From assembly GCA_002049455.2 (NCBI GenBank), contig KV919005.1, forward strand, positions 1-64,000: 64,000 nt of DNA. The letters are read 5' to 3'. The first letter of the stretch is position 1. Every line of letters begins with the position of its first letter. Shown here one piece after another: positions 11,666 to 21,562 of the stretch. The notes beneath the pieces were generated by a model. It saw nothing but the letters and a program-made list of their open reading frames with translations, was not told the origin of the DNA and searched no databases. Source of the stretch: Porphyra umbilicalis. Taxonomy: Eukaryota; Rhodophyta; Bangiophyceae; Bangiales; Bangiaceae. The position numbers and the translations under genes were made by a program.

Positions 11666-13312
11666 CTAGACGTTTTTCGAGTCGTCCACGGCGTCGGCCG
11701 GATGCTCGACCTCGTCTTCCTCGACGTTACCGTCGGCAAGGGCATGAACGCCGATAGGCGGTTGCCGACGCTCGCGAGGGCGATAAGGCTCGGCACACTG
11801 TGCGGCGAAGTGCCCCGGCTTGTTACAGTTGTAACAGATGTCAGCCCGATTGGCTTGAGGGACGGCGGCCCGAGGGGGCGGCGGGGTGCGAACCGGTGTG
11901 AACGGTCGTTCCGTCGTCGTCCGCTGGTCTTGTGTCGCGTAAGCGACTTTGATCGCCGTTGGGCGGGTCATCTTGAGTTGCAAACGCAACTTGTTCGTAC
12001 CGTCCCAATACATCTGGGCGGTGGCGACCGTCTCAGACAGGGTTCGGTCGGGGAACTGGTCGTTCAGTACCCGTACGTGCGCTTGCACAAGGTCCGAAAG
12101 ACCAGTGATGAAGACGTCCTTAACGTCTTGGATGTCGAACAAACCGTTCAGGAGGTCGCATTGCGTTTCCACGCGATGACCAAAGGCCGTGGGCGCCTCG
12201 TTGTCTTGTTGCTTCATCGTAATGATGTCTTGATAGGCGTTAGCCATAGTTGCGTGTGTCGCATACTTCGAAAGAAGCCAGTTGACGGCATCTCCGTAGG
12301 TACGGATGGCGTAACGCTTACGTCCGAGGGTGCTGTTAAGCGCGCCGGAGAAGGCCATCTTGGCGTTGCCGGCTAGTCGAAAGACCATAAGCGGAAGGGC
12401 TTGACCGTGCGTCAGCCCAGCCGCGTCGCACGCGCGGCGAAAGGTCGTCAAGAACGTGAAGATGCCCAAGGGCAGGGCTCCCGTGAATGGCTGTTGCCCA
12501 TGGAACGCTCCGTCCAAACGTTTGTTGAGACGGTGCGACCGCTGTGCCTCTTTAGGCGTATACGTCAGTTGACGGCGGATCAGGAAGTACGTCCTGTAGT
12601 CCAGGAGTGTCTTGAAGCGGCTATTAGCCGGGCGGATCACCTTGATCCTATCGGCTTTTTCAAGTCGCTCCTTCCGTTTGGTGGGGGGCGCGGGGCGCTT
12701 GCGCGCGGCCGCGTCCGACTCGCTCGAGCTGTCGCTCGGCGAGGACCCACTTGGGGGCGACGGCGGGTGTGGGGGCCCGTGGCCATCGTCCGAAGAGGAC
12801 GTGTCCGTCGCGTTGGGGTTGTCGTCGTCTGACGACGTCGGGCTTGACCCAGAAGCGGAATCGTCGGAAGATGAGGAAAGCGCGGCGTTAGCCGGAGCGT
12901 CCTTGCGGACGGACTTGTCCTTAATCACCTTGCTCGTCTTCTTGACGTCCTTGGTCTTGTCGCCCGACTGGCGGCGAGACTTAGCCACACGGCGTTCCTC
13001 CTCATGGGAGTCGACCTTGCGCAGGGCCTCGACGTCGTCGACCAACTTGTCATTGGCTCGCGCCAGAGACTCGTTAGTCTGTTCTTGGGCCGTTAGGCGT
13101 CGCTGAAGTGCTTCAACGGCCGCCTTCAGGCTCTCCACCACCTGCATCTGCCCAGAGGCGGCTTGATCCGCAGGGATGGGAGGAGTTGGAGCACCGTCCG
13201 TGGGGGCGTCGGAGGCGGCAGGAGTGCCTTGTCCCCCGCCCGGCGGCCGGTAGCCAGATGGCAACTTGCCGTCTCTGGCTCGCCGAGTGCCGCCGGTACC
13301 ACCAGTAGACAT
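11666..13312 (-). CDS. Gag-like protein of the chromovirus
   Basis: 548-residue open frame that starts 230 bases inside the 5' LTR. The N-terminal part is Gly/Pro rich, followed by a short helical stretch (residues about 55-90) and a Lys/Ser/Asp-rich low-complexity linker. A capsid-like core follows, rich in helices and containing the MKQQDNEAPTAFGHRVETQC region. Near the C-terminus is one CCHC zinc knuckle, CYNCNKPGHFAAQC, typical for nucleocapsid. The frame is open throughout. Confidence 0.9.
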   Translation of the reverse strand: MSTGGTGGTRRARDGKLPSGYRPPGGGQGTPAASDAPTDGAPTPPIPADQAASGQMQVVESLKAAVEALQRRLTAQEQTNESLARANDKLVDDVEALRKVDSHEEERRVAKSRRQSGDKTKDVKKTSKVIKDKSVRKDAPANAALSSSSDDSASGSSPTSSDDDNPNATDTSSSDDGHGPPHPPSPPSGSSPSDSSSESDAAARKRPAPPTKRKERLEKADRIKVIRPANSRFKTLLDYRTYFLIRRQLTYTPKEAQRSHRLNKRLDGAFHGQQPFTGALPLGIFTFLTTFRRACDAAGLTHGQALPLMVFRLAGNAKMAFSGALNSTLGRKRYAIRTYGDAVNWLLSKYATHATMANAYQDIITMKQQDNEAPTAFGHRVETQCDLLNGLFDIQDVKDVFITGLSDLVQAHVRVLNDQFPDRTLSETVATAQMYWDGTNKLRLQLKMTRPTAIKVAYATQDQRTTTERPFTPVRTPPPPRAAVPQANRADICYNCNKPGHFAAQCAEPYRPRERRQPPIGVHALADGNVEEDEVEHPADAVDDSKNV

Positions 13313-13521
13313 ACTGGGACCTGAACAAAGTGTTCCGACTTGGCTTACGCCCTGCGCGCCAACGTCGGAGATCTCAACCGTGATGCCCCCGGCACCACGC
13401 CCACAAGTCGATGGCTTACGCCCCGCGCGCCAAGCGACCGTATCGACACCGTCACAATGCCACGAGGCAGCGAGAAAGTTCTCGGGGACACCGTGCCGCG
13501 AGGCACGATGAAGGCGAGGGT

Positions 13522-13540
13522 ATCCCCTGCTGCTCCACCA
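13522..13540 (-). other. Candidate primer-binding site
   Basis: Two bases inside the 5' LTR the element strand reads TGGTGGAGCAGCAGGGGAT. The plus strand therefore ends in TGCTCCACCA, as the 3' end of a tRNA would. The matching tRNA was not identified. Confidence 0.6.
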
Positions 13541-13542
13541 AA

Positions 13543-13927
13543 TGTGGTATTAATAACGTTAGTTCAATTACCAGTGTACTGAGACCGACCGTAGCCAAGC
13601 AATAAAGCGAGTTCTATCGCCGTCGCGGCGAGGAAGAAGACCTTTTGTTGAAGGGCATCCGATGGGGAGCCGGGTGGTGCCCACGACGGCGACCCCGGAC
13701 CCACGGTGGTTTAATACAAACAACGGCACTGGTCGATCGACCATCCGATCAAGCGATCGTAATGAGTGCCGGCAGACAGATAAGACAGGCAAGCAATAAA
13801 AAATAAACAATGCGGAAGTAACCCCCCAAAGGGCGTGCCACAAGCCGAGTCACACACATCCGTGGATTCGGCCAGTCAAGGGGGCTACTCGTGGCTAATT
13901 GCCAATTGGTAGCAGAGATATGCTACA
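13543..13927 (-). repeat. 5' LTR of the chromovirus
   Basis: 385-bp direct repeat of 3571-3955. On the element's own strand this copy is upstream of gag. It is followed outward by the second CCGCT copy at 13928-13932. Confidence 0.95.
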
Positions 13928-14473
13928 CCGCTGCCGCTCCCGCCCGCGCCCCCGATCCCGCTCCCGGTCGCCCGCGCTTGCAGAGCCACTGAGGCGCCCG
14001 AGCGGCAGCGACACGGACCACGTGCGGCGGCGGCCATTGCCGGGCTTGTCCGTCCCGGGCGGCAGCAGCTGCCGCAACGCCGACCGCGCGCGCTCCCCAG
14101 ACGTGCGCGGGGGGGGCTGCAGCGCGCGGGGGGCGGGCGGCGTCCGCTCCGCCCGCCCGGGCAGCGGGGAGGCGCTGGCCACCGCCAGGGGCGCCGCCGC
14201 CGCGACCTTGGCCACCGGCGACCGCTGCGTCGGCAGCGCCGCGTCGGCCGACGCCGAAGCGCTGGCGGCGGCGGCGGCGGTGGCGGCGGCAGCGGCGGCG
14301 GTGGTGGCGGCGGCGGCGGCGCACGCGCTCCCCGCCCGCTCGGCTGTCGACATGGCCGCCGACGGCGCCACGTCCCCGTGCCCTTCGGCCGCGGCGCGCG
14401 CGGCCGCGGCCACCACGACGGCCGCCTGGGCTGCCGGCGGGGCGGCGCCAGCGGCGCGGTCGCTCATGGGCAT
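13928..14473 (-). pseudogene. Host reading frame, upstream part, interrupted by the LTR element
   Basis: Minus-strand frame starting at ATG 14473 (MPMSDRAAG), with a second ATG two codons on. It is Ala rich in the first 100 residues, then has a basic/Pro segment (RTPPAPRALQPPP) and ends at the LTR in an Arg/Glu/Asp repeat (DRERDRGRGRERQR), as in RS/RE nuclear proteins. The 182 codons end exactly at the target-site duplication, and the frame is continuous with 3565 and below. No homolog recognised. If the insertion is fixed, the gene product is lost or truncated. Confidence 0.45.
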
Positions 14474-15942
14474 GCCGGCAGCGGTAGACCGGCAGCCGGC
14501 ACCCAGTATAGGCGCCGCCGTTCGCTGCCCCCCGCCCCGCCACATGGCATGTGTGACCGTTTTATCGCGTGAATGCGAGGTCCCCCCGAGCAATGAGGAG
14601 GCTACAATGGCTTCAAATCGGGTGATAAATTGAACATGAGCAGCACAAGGCGCGGAAAGTGGCCCCATCGCAATGGCGTCAGGAGGGGGATTTGGATCTA
14701 AATCGTTTGCAACTCTACCGCCTCTCAGGCGCTGGAAACAGCCCCCACGATCTATTCTAGATGTTTAATCTCTAGAATAGAACGTGGGTCCGTTTCTCTT
14801 GAGATACTACACGCGGTTTTCCCCCACCGGTCATTGACCACACTCGGGCTGTGCGGCCCCGGAAATAGGATATCCGCGCTTCGTGCCTCTCTCGTTGACA
14901 GCAGACAAACCTTTCAGCCGCTGGGGCTCTTCCCTCTCTGACCTTCGCTGCGCACCAAGGTGGTTGAGAGCAACTGCCTCAACTTAGATGGATTGAGTGA
15001 CAACTACCTAATTCACACAAGAAGCACTCGGCAATCATCTTTGTGGAAATTTGTCTTCGTGCGAGCTGCAGGTGACGGAGACCACGAGCCAAGCTGTGTT
15101 GCGGCCGCGGCTGCAGGCTATTTTTTCAGGCGCAACTGTGCGGGAGACGTTCGGCCGCTCCCATAATGTCACTGCGGCGGGCGGTGGCAGCAAAGGCGAC
15201 GGCAGGTCGGTTGCCCCAATGTCTATGTCTCGAACGAGCCCCATCCGACGACGGCGGGACAGCGCTGGTTGGATACGGCCATGACGGGGCTCTCGTCAAG
15301 GTGCACAAGAGACGCCGCAACCAGGGGAGACAGTCACTGTGCGGACACCTCCAAAGGAGACCGCTGCTGGAAAAAAGAGCTCGATGGCGACCGATTTCGC
15401 TGTGCGGTCGAGCCCGTGAGATGAAGGAGACAGGAGCTCGTCGCTCAACAACAGCCATCTTGTGCTGCTTCTGCCTCTCCCTCGTGGCGCACGCAACACC
15501 GTTCAAGTCTCGCGGATCGCCCTCGCGACGAGGGGACGCGTTGGATTGGACGACCGTCGAGGCGTCCACGTTCCGCGCCACCGTGGACGTTGAGCCGTCA
15601 TGCAGGCGACCGCGCTTGCTCTGGTTGAGACCGTGCACCGCTGTCGCCACGGCCTCCAACGGCCATTGGGAAGTGGCTACCGGGCCCAAACGGCTCTCTC
15701 AACCTTTGTCCGCCATGGAAGCAAGCGTCTGCAAGCAAATGCATATCCCCAAAAGCCACCAGGGAAGGCAGGAGCGCTGCGCGCGAATCCTATGGTAGCA
15801 ACGCACGCGCCGTAGATTCGCAACCAACCGCTCGGGTTACCGCGGAGGAAACCAGAAAGAAAGCAGACTACAAAGCGGTAAACGTCACGGGCGCGCGTGA
15901 TCTGCGCTGCCGCCACCCCCTCCCCTCTCAGTTAACCCAAAG
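14474..15942. other. Intergenic stretch, no supported gene
   Basis: Lower GC than its surroundings. Overlapping open frames occur on both strands between 15126 and 15798 (187 and 210 codons), but neither shows a recognisable motif, signal sequence or repeated structure, so neither is called. Confidence 0.4.
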
Positions 15943-18099
15943 TCATAACCGTCGGCGGCGGCAGGCACCCTCGGGCACCAAACCCCCCCACGCACCGCCT
16001 ACATGGAGTAGGTCGAGCTCGCGTCCGACCGCCCGCTCGCAAAGCTCCCGCCCTCCCCCCCCCACCCGCCGCCGCCGCCACCGCCGCCGCCACCACGCCG
16101 GTGTCCGCAACCCCCCCCTCGGACCGCCCGTACGCGTCGCGCAGGATGGGCGCCTCCCCCGCCCCCCCAGCGCCGCCGCCGGCACGCCCAGCGGCCCCGA
16201 CGAGGACGACAAGTCGCTCTCCGCCGCCATCGACGCGGCCCGCGACCGCACCGCCGCGGCGGCCAGCACCAGCACGGTCAGCGCGACGACCACCGACCCC
16301 GCCACGAGCCCCGCCGCCACCGTCGACAGGCCGCCGAGCGCCTGCGCGCCCGCCCCGTCGAGCGTCCCTGGCGCCGCGCCGACCGACTCGAGGGCCACCC
16401 CGTCGGGCGCTAGCCGCACCGCCCGCGCCAGCGCCCCCGTCGTCACCGCGTCGGCCATGGCCGCGCCCGCCGCGTCCGCCTCCCCCACATCCGTCTGCAC
16501 GTACAGCGTCGCCACGGCGCGGCCGGCGGTTGACGCGCCGCCACCCGCGGCGCTGGCGGCGGCGGTCACGTCCACGCATGCCACGTGGTCGGCGGGCACC
16601 CCCGCGGCCGCCGCCAACCGCGCGGCGACGGCGTCGACCTTGGTCGCCGACAGCGTCGCCGGCGTGTACACGTCAAAGCGCAGCGACACGGCTACCGCCG
16701 CCGCCCGCGCGGCGGTCGCCGTGGCGACAAACGCCGTCCCGTTGGCCACCCCCGCCCGCGCCAAGCGCCCATCCCCAAACGCCACCGCCCACGGGCGCGC
16801 CGACGCCACCGCCGCCACCCCGTCGCACGTCACGACGCTGTCATTGTGGGCGGAAAAGGCGGGGCCGCCTGCCGTCTGGAACACCAGCGCCTGGTCTGCT
16901 GGCCCAAAGGTGCACGCGTCGCGCACGAGGTCTGCCGACCGCCCAGCCACCGACCACGTGCAGCCGCCGACGCGGCCGCCATACACGGGCGCGTTGAAGG
17001 CGGTCAGCGTCACCAGCTCCCCGCCATACACGTCCAGCGGCGTGTCGGCGTCGGCAGCGGCGAGCCCCCCAACGACGGGCGGCGGCGGCGGCGTCGTGTC
17101 GATGCGAATCGCCACGTCCGTCTCCCACGCCTCCCCGTCAACGGCCGCCGCCGGCCACACCAGCGACGCCGCCACCGCCCCCGAGCCGACGCGGTACGCC
17201 GCCGGCCGCAGCAGCAGCGCCGCCCCGTCGGGCGTGAAGCAGTGGGAGCACCCGTCGGCGAGCCGGTCCGCCACCGCCGCGCACCTGTCTGGCTGCGGAA
17301 ACACCCCGAGGTCCGCGTCCGCATCCGCGTCCACGTCGCGAAAGGTCACCGCGACGCCATCGAGCGACGGCGTCACGTCGCCGCCACCCGACCCGCACAC
17401 CTGCGCCTTGACGGCGACGCGGACGGTGTCGGCGGCGAGGACGTCCGCGTAGCTCCCCAGCGACACCCCCACCCCCCCGTCGCCGCTGACCACCGCCCCC
17501 GTCGCCGCGTCGTGCAGCGACAGCCCACACACCACGTACGACCCCGCACAGCTGTACGTGCGCGCCTCGCCGCCGCTGTCGACCGTGTCGACCGACACCG
17601 TAAAGTCCGTCTTGCCGACGCCCCCGTCAAACTCCATCGTCAGCGTCACGTTGGACGCCCCCGCCGGCGCCCCCGCCGCCGGCCCCCCGCCGTCGCTCGA
17701 CGCGGTCGCCAGCGGCGCCACCGCCGCCGCCGCGTGCGTACACACCGACGCGTCGAGCCCCGTGACGCGCGTCGCGGTGACAGCCTCCCCCGCGACGGTC
17801 GGCACAAACAGGACCGTTAGCGCGTCGGTCGCCGACCCAAACGAGTGCACCAGCGGCCGCGGTTCGAGCGTCGGCCGCAACTCACCGTCGACCAAAAAGT
17901 GGAGGCCGACCGGGGGGGCGGCCGCCCGCCGCACCAAGGGGGGTGGGAGGCTGGCGGCCACCGAGGCCGAGGCCGCCGTCGGCGACGCGACGGCGCCCGT
18001 CGATGGCGGAGTGGCGCCCGTCGAGGCGGCCAGCATCACCGCCGCCAACGCCGCCGTGGCCGCCGTGGCCGCCGCGAGGCGACAGCGGCGGGTGGCCAT
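15943..18099 (-). CDS. Predicted secreted/type I membrane surface protein, unknown family
   Basis: Start at ATG 18099 (MATRRCRLAAATAATAALAA), chosen because it opens a typical signal peptide ending near STGA; the frame is open upstream but low complexity. 718 residues. The ectodomain (about 30-590) has spaced Cys pairs, Asn-X-Thr/Ser sites (NVT, NDS, NGT) and Thr/Val-rich beta-like text. A segment near 470-570 (KVDAVAARLAAAAGVPADHV ... VATLYVQTDVGEADAAG) looks like a small alpha/beta, SEA-like module. A hydrophobic segment (TVAAGLVAGSVVVALTVLVL) precedes a cytoplasmic tail. The tail is uncertain: after the C runs at 16156-16168 another frame gives more natural protein (APILRDAYGRSEGG), so the last 70 residues may be misread. 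No family assigned. Confidence 0.65.
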   Translation of the reverse strand: MATRRCRLAAATAATAALAAVMLAASTGATPPSTGAVASPTAASASVAASLPPPLVRRAAAPPVGLHFLVDGELRPTLEPRPLVHSFGSATDALTVLFVPTVAGEAVTATRVTGLDASVCTHAAAAVAPLATASSDGGGPAAGAPAGASNVTLTMEFDGGVGKTDFTVSVDTVDSGGEARTYSCAGSYVVCGLSLHDAATGAVVSGDGGVGVSLGSYADVLAADTVRVAVKAQVCGSGGGDVTPSLDGVAVTFRDVDADADADLGVFPQPDRCAAVADRLADGCSHCFTPDGAALLLRPAAYRVGSGAVAASLVWPAAAVDGEAWETDVAIRIDTTPPPPPVVGGLAAADADTPLDVYGGELVTLTAFNAPVYGGRVGGCTWSVAGRSADLVRDACTFGPADQALVFQTAGGPAFSAHNDSVVTCDGVAAVASARPWAVAFGDGRLARAGVANGTAFVATATAARAAAVAVSLRFDVYTPATLSATKVDAVAARLAAAAGVPADHVACVDVTAAASAAGGGASTAGRAVATLYVQTDVGEADAAGAAMADAVTTGALARAVRLAPDGVALESVGAAPGTLDGAGAQALGGLSTVAAGLVAGSVVVALTVLVLAAAAVRSRAASMAAESDLSSSSGPLGVPAAALGGRGRRPSCATRTGGPRGGLRTPAWWRRRWRRRRVGGGGRELCERAVGRELDLLHVGGAWGGLVPEGACRRRRL

Positions 18100-19430
18100 G
18101 GCTCGTGTCGGTTGAGGGCGGCACGGGTGGAAGGGGGTGGGTCGGTGGACGTTGGTGTTGCTGCGTGGAAGCGCGCGCCGTCGAGGAGGCGCGTGAGAAG
18201 ATGGATGGATGGGCAATGATGGGGTCGCCATCCCCACCGACCGCCGCCGCCTGAAAAGACAAACGACGGTAACGCCGAGCGCCACCGCAGCTGCTGCGGC
18301 TCCGTCGCAACCGCCGCTGACGGCGCCATCACGGGCGGTGGTGACCCAGCACCCCAACCGCCGCGCCGCCGCCGGTGCCACCCAGCTGCCGGCCCGTGGC
18401 ACACCCACACTCGGGCCCCCCTCCTTCCTGCGGTCGCCGCGCCAAATAGAGGTGTCAGCTTGCACGCCGGGCCGCGTGGGGAGACAGCCAGCGGACGCCG
18501 CGGTCGTCCAACCGCCGCCGGCAGGCGACCATTGACAGCCGGTGCCACAATGGCGGCGGCGGAGGCAGCCGCCCGACGCGCCGCCGCCGCTGCAAGGCCG
18601 CTGTTGCAACTGCCGTGCAACGCATCATGACATTTCGAGTGGCGGCACGTCCGTGGGCAGGGTGCGGGGGGGGGCGAACAGCTTGGCGAAGAAGGAGCAT
18701 CGAAAAAGCGAGGCGGGAGGCGCCACCCCACCGCTCTCGGTCGTGGCACAGGCGGCGGGGCGGCGTGCCAGCGTGGGGGCTACAGTACCACACGCCTAAA
18801 GCTTTAGTTAAGGCTGCTCTCCTGGGTCTGAGCATTACATCGCAATGATGAAAAGGCGAGCTGCAACGTGCTAAAATGTGAGTGGTCAATACGAAATACC
18901 CCTCTCACAGGGGTCGCAGAGGCCAAAACAGGGGACGTCCCCTGTTTCGGCCTCTACGACCCCTGTGGGGGGGGTGACACCCGTCTCAATTTCGGCCTGA
19001 GAAGGCTCTGTGTGGGCGGTGACTTTATCCGACGGACCGCGTCTTGCCCGCGCGTTGCTGCGCCCGTCGTCCGCAGTTGATTTTGTATGCGCCCTGGTGA
19101 TCGCTGTGCCGTTGCCGTCTTCTAGTGGTGGGGCTCAACATGGCGAAGGATAACAAAGACTGGACGTACGCTTTGTCGTACGGTAGTTGCTCGGGTCAGT
19201 GTTGGGTCAGTGCATGGGGGGGGGCGGGCGTGGGGGGGTGGGGGGAGGTGTGTACGTCCCGAGCACACGGCGAGAGACGACGCTCATCCTTTCCCCCTAT
19301 CCATAGATATGCACTTTTGATCACCCCTGGGTCCTCCCCGCGGATACTCTTTCGTTCTTTTTCTTTTTGCGAAAACAGGGCAACCATACTGTAGCAGACA
19401 TTGTCGTCGCGTTCAGCGGCACAGTGTAGG
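18100..19430. other. Upstream region of the surface-protein gene and intergenic DNA
   Basis: GC-rich leader DNA to about 18.78 kb, then a sharp drop in GC. Apart from the palindrome at 18902-18970, no gene or RNA is supported. Confidence 0.4.
18902..18970. repeat. Spacerless palindrome (about 2 x 35 bp)
   Basis: The arms meet at GGGGACGTCCCC; the outer arm parts read GGGGTCGCAGAGGCC and its near complement GGCCTCTACGACCCC. About four mismatches across 35 bp. The GGTCGCAGAGGCC core also occurs in the loops of the foldback MITEs at 38.7 and 38.9 kb. Confidence 0.75.
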
Positions 19431-19435
19431 CATAC

Positions 19436-19834
19436 TATTGCTGCTTGCCCAATTCTGTCCTGGTGGACTGAGACTGGGACTGACTGCGAATAAGGGCCTA
19501 CAATTGGCTTAGAAGCGCTGTCAGAAGCGACTTCAGCCAATAAAACGTGCGGGTTCGTGACGAGGGCCGTGCACAGACGAGAAGTCACTGTTTTCCTACC
19601 CTGCAAGCGGATCATCTCCGCTCCGAGTCCAGATCGTGCCGTGGTCCGGAGAATTCTCACTGTTTGCCCTAGAGATATGCAAAACTGCTGAGATGCCGAT
19701 GTGCGATTCCAATGCGTATGAGCACATCGGTGCTGTGAGAAGGACAGAGTCGGTCCCAGGGGGTCACCTGATTGGTGGAACACAGTCAGTCCCAGTCCCA
19801 GTCCCAGTCCCCCAGGACAAAAATGGGCAACCAG
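19436..19834. mobile_element. Non-autonomous TIR element, about 399 bp
   Basis: Left end reads inward TTGCCCAATTCTGTCCTGG and the right end, inverted, TTGCCCATTTTTGTCCTGG. Subterminal GACTGGGACTGACT runs pair between the two ends. CATAC at 19431-19435 and 19835-19839 is a candidate target duplication. Related to the copies at 20773-21562. No coding capacity. Confidence 0.6.
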
Positions 19835-19839
19835 CATAC

Positions 19840-20772
19840 ATAATGCATCATGACTACCCCACACCTTCATTTCCAATGTTGGCGATGACGCGAAAAGCGA
19901 ATAGAGTTAAGTGGCTGAGAAGGACTGTCCTGCCACAGGGGTCACAGGCCGCCTGCCCCCCTTCCTCCCCCCACCGCCCCGAGTTTCGCGCGGCGACCGC
20001 GCGCGGCAACTTTCGGGGTTCGACCCGTCCACGATGACCCGCGGGTGATCGTGCCTGCGCGCCAGCTTCTGTAGCGGCGGCTCGTCGGCAATTTCTGACC
20101 CCATCGAGCTGCGCGGTTGGAGGCGCCCCGTTGCGCGGCGGTCAGTCCCACCCGCCCGCCCATGCGCCGTGTCGGCCGCCCCGCCCGCCGAGCGCAGGTG
20201 CGCTGCGCGGCGGAGTGACGGCCCCTCTGGTGGGCGTCGCGCGACGCCGGCGGGCCGCCGCCGCTGTCGTGGCGGCGGCGGTACCCCTTTCCCCGCCCCG
20301 CGCGCCCCCCGCCAAGGCAACGTGGCTGTACCTGCCCCCGTGCGCGCTCGCGGCCATGGGGCGGGCCGGCGTGCCCCGTGTCGATGCGTCGCCGAGCGCG
20401 CCACCGCCCTGAAGGCCAGGGTATTGCACGCACGTGCCTGAAATAACGAGTAGACGCGAAAGACTGTTTTGAGATAGCCATGCATGCTCCTGTGAGATGG
20501 CCTCAGCATGATTCGGAGGATCATGCGCACAACAGTCCCGTGGATCGGCGAATATCCTAAACTTCAGATTGCCCGATTCTCGAGTTACCTATGTGATTGG
20601 GCAGTTCATCCCTACAGTTTCTGGACTCGTTCTACGGATCATCTTCGGGCCTAATTCTGGGATCGTTCCAGAAGCAGTGTCATCCTGACCCACAGATCTT
20701 GAGATTTTCTACTGTCTCCTTGCCAGAAGTGCAGAAAAGAAGAGCAGCAGATGTTGATTTCCAGGCTGTATT
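19840..20772. other. Gap between TIR elements, no gene
   Basis: GC-rich block at 19930-20420 with frames open on both strands but no motif. The rest is AT-richer, with part of a TIR-element repeat near its right end. Confidence 0.35.
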
Positions 20773-21562
20773 GCTGATCCCCGAATTTTGTCCTGGGGGA
20801 CAGAGACAGAGACTGACTCTGTACAAGAGCACTCTATTGGTTTAAAACGACAGTAAGAAGGCATCGAAGCCAATAGAAAGCCCGCATGCTGTGCCAGGAC
20901 CTTGCATCGAGCAGAACTCACTGTTTGTTGCTGCTTGATCCGCTTTTCTTGGCACGGAGCAAGCTGCCCACGCGAGATCTTGAGCCTTTCTACTGTCTCC
21001 TCGCCAGAAGTGCAGAAAAGATGAGGAGCTGAAGTTGATTTCCAGGCTGCATGGGCACATGTAAGCAACCAGGAGCACCAAGTCAGTCCCAGGGGCGCAT
21101 CTGATTGGTGGAGAGAGTCGGTCCGCAAGTCAGTCTCTCATACATCGTGCATTCGAGTGCACTATTGCTGATCCCCGAATTTTGTCCTGCTGGACAAAGA
21201 CTGACTTGCGGACCGACTCTCTCCACCAATCAGATGCGCAACTAGGACTGACTTCGTGCTCCTGACAACTTACAAGTGCCCATACAGCCTGGAAATCAAC
21301 TTCAGCTCCTATTTTTTTCTGCACTCCTGGCAAGGAGACAGTAGAAAATCTCAAGATCTCGCGTGGGCAGCTTGCTCCGTGCCAAGAAAAGCGGATCAAG
21401 CAGCAACAAACAGTGAGTTCTGCTCGATGCAAGGTCCTGGCACAGCATGCGGGCTTTCTATTGGCTTCGATGCCTTCTTACTGTCATTTTAAACCAATAG
21501 AGTGCTCTTGTACAGAGTCAGTCTCTGTCTCTGTCCCCCAGGACAAAATTCGGGGATCAGCA
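20773..21562. mobile_element. Head-to-head pair of about 395-bp TIR elements
   Basis: A long inverted repeat. From GCTGATCCCCGAATTTTGTC at 20773 to its exact complement ending at 21562, both arms run for about 360 bp at roughly 95% identity around a short centre near 21137-21197. The right half (about 21166-21562) is bounded on both sides by GCTGATCCCCGAATTTTGTC and is therefore a complete element; the left half looks like a second copy that lost or shares its inner end. The sequence CTACTGTCTCC.TGCCAGAAGTGC also occurs just outside at about 20711-20735. No transposase frame. Confidence 0.65.

Larger units (their letters stand above)
3571..13927 (-). mobile_element. Ty3/Gypsy chromovirus (LTR retrotransposon), young copy
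   Basis: Complete from LTR to LTR, in minus orientation, 10,357 bp. Both LTRs are 385 bp, begin TG and end CA, and differ at about three positions, so the insertion is recent. A 5-bp target duplication (CCGCT) lies at 3566-3570 and 13928-13932. Order along the element: 5' LTR (13543-13927), primer-binding site, gag, then protease, reverse transcriptase, RNase H, integrase and chromodomain, then about 3.4 kb that carries a reading region on the opposite strand, then 3' LTR (3571-3955). Gag is open from end to end. Pol is not open as one frame (about three or four breaks), so this copy looks recently inserted but defective. No convincing polypurine tract is visible at the 3' LTR. It lies inside a host reading frame. 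Confidence 0.93.

Noticed and set aside
15126-15798. Overlapping 187- and 210-codon frames
   Set aside because: No start context, motif, signal peptide or repeat structure that would favour either.
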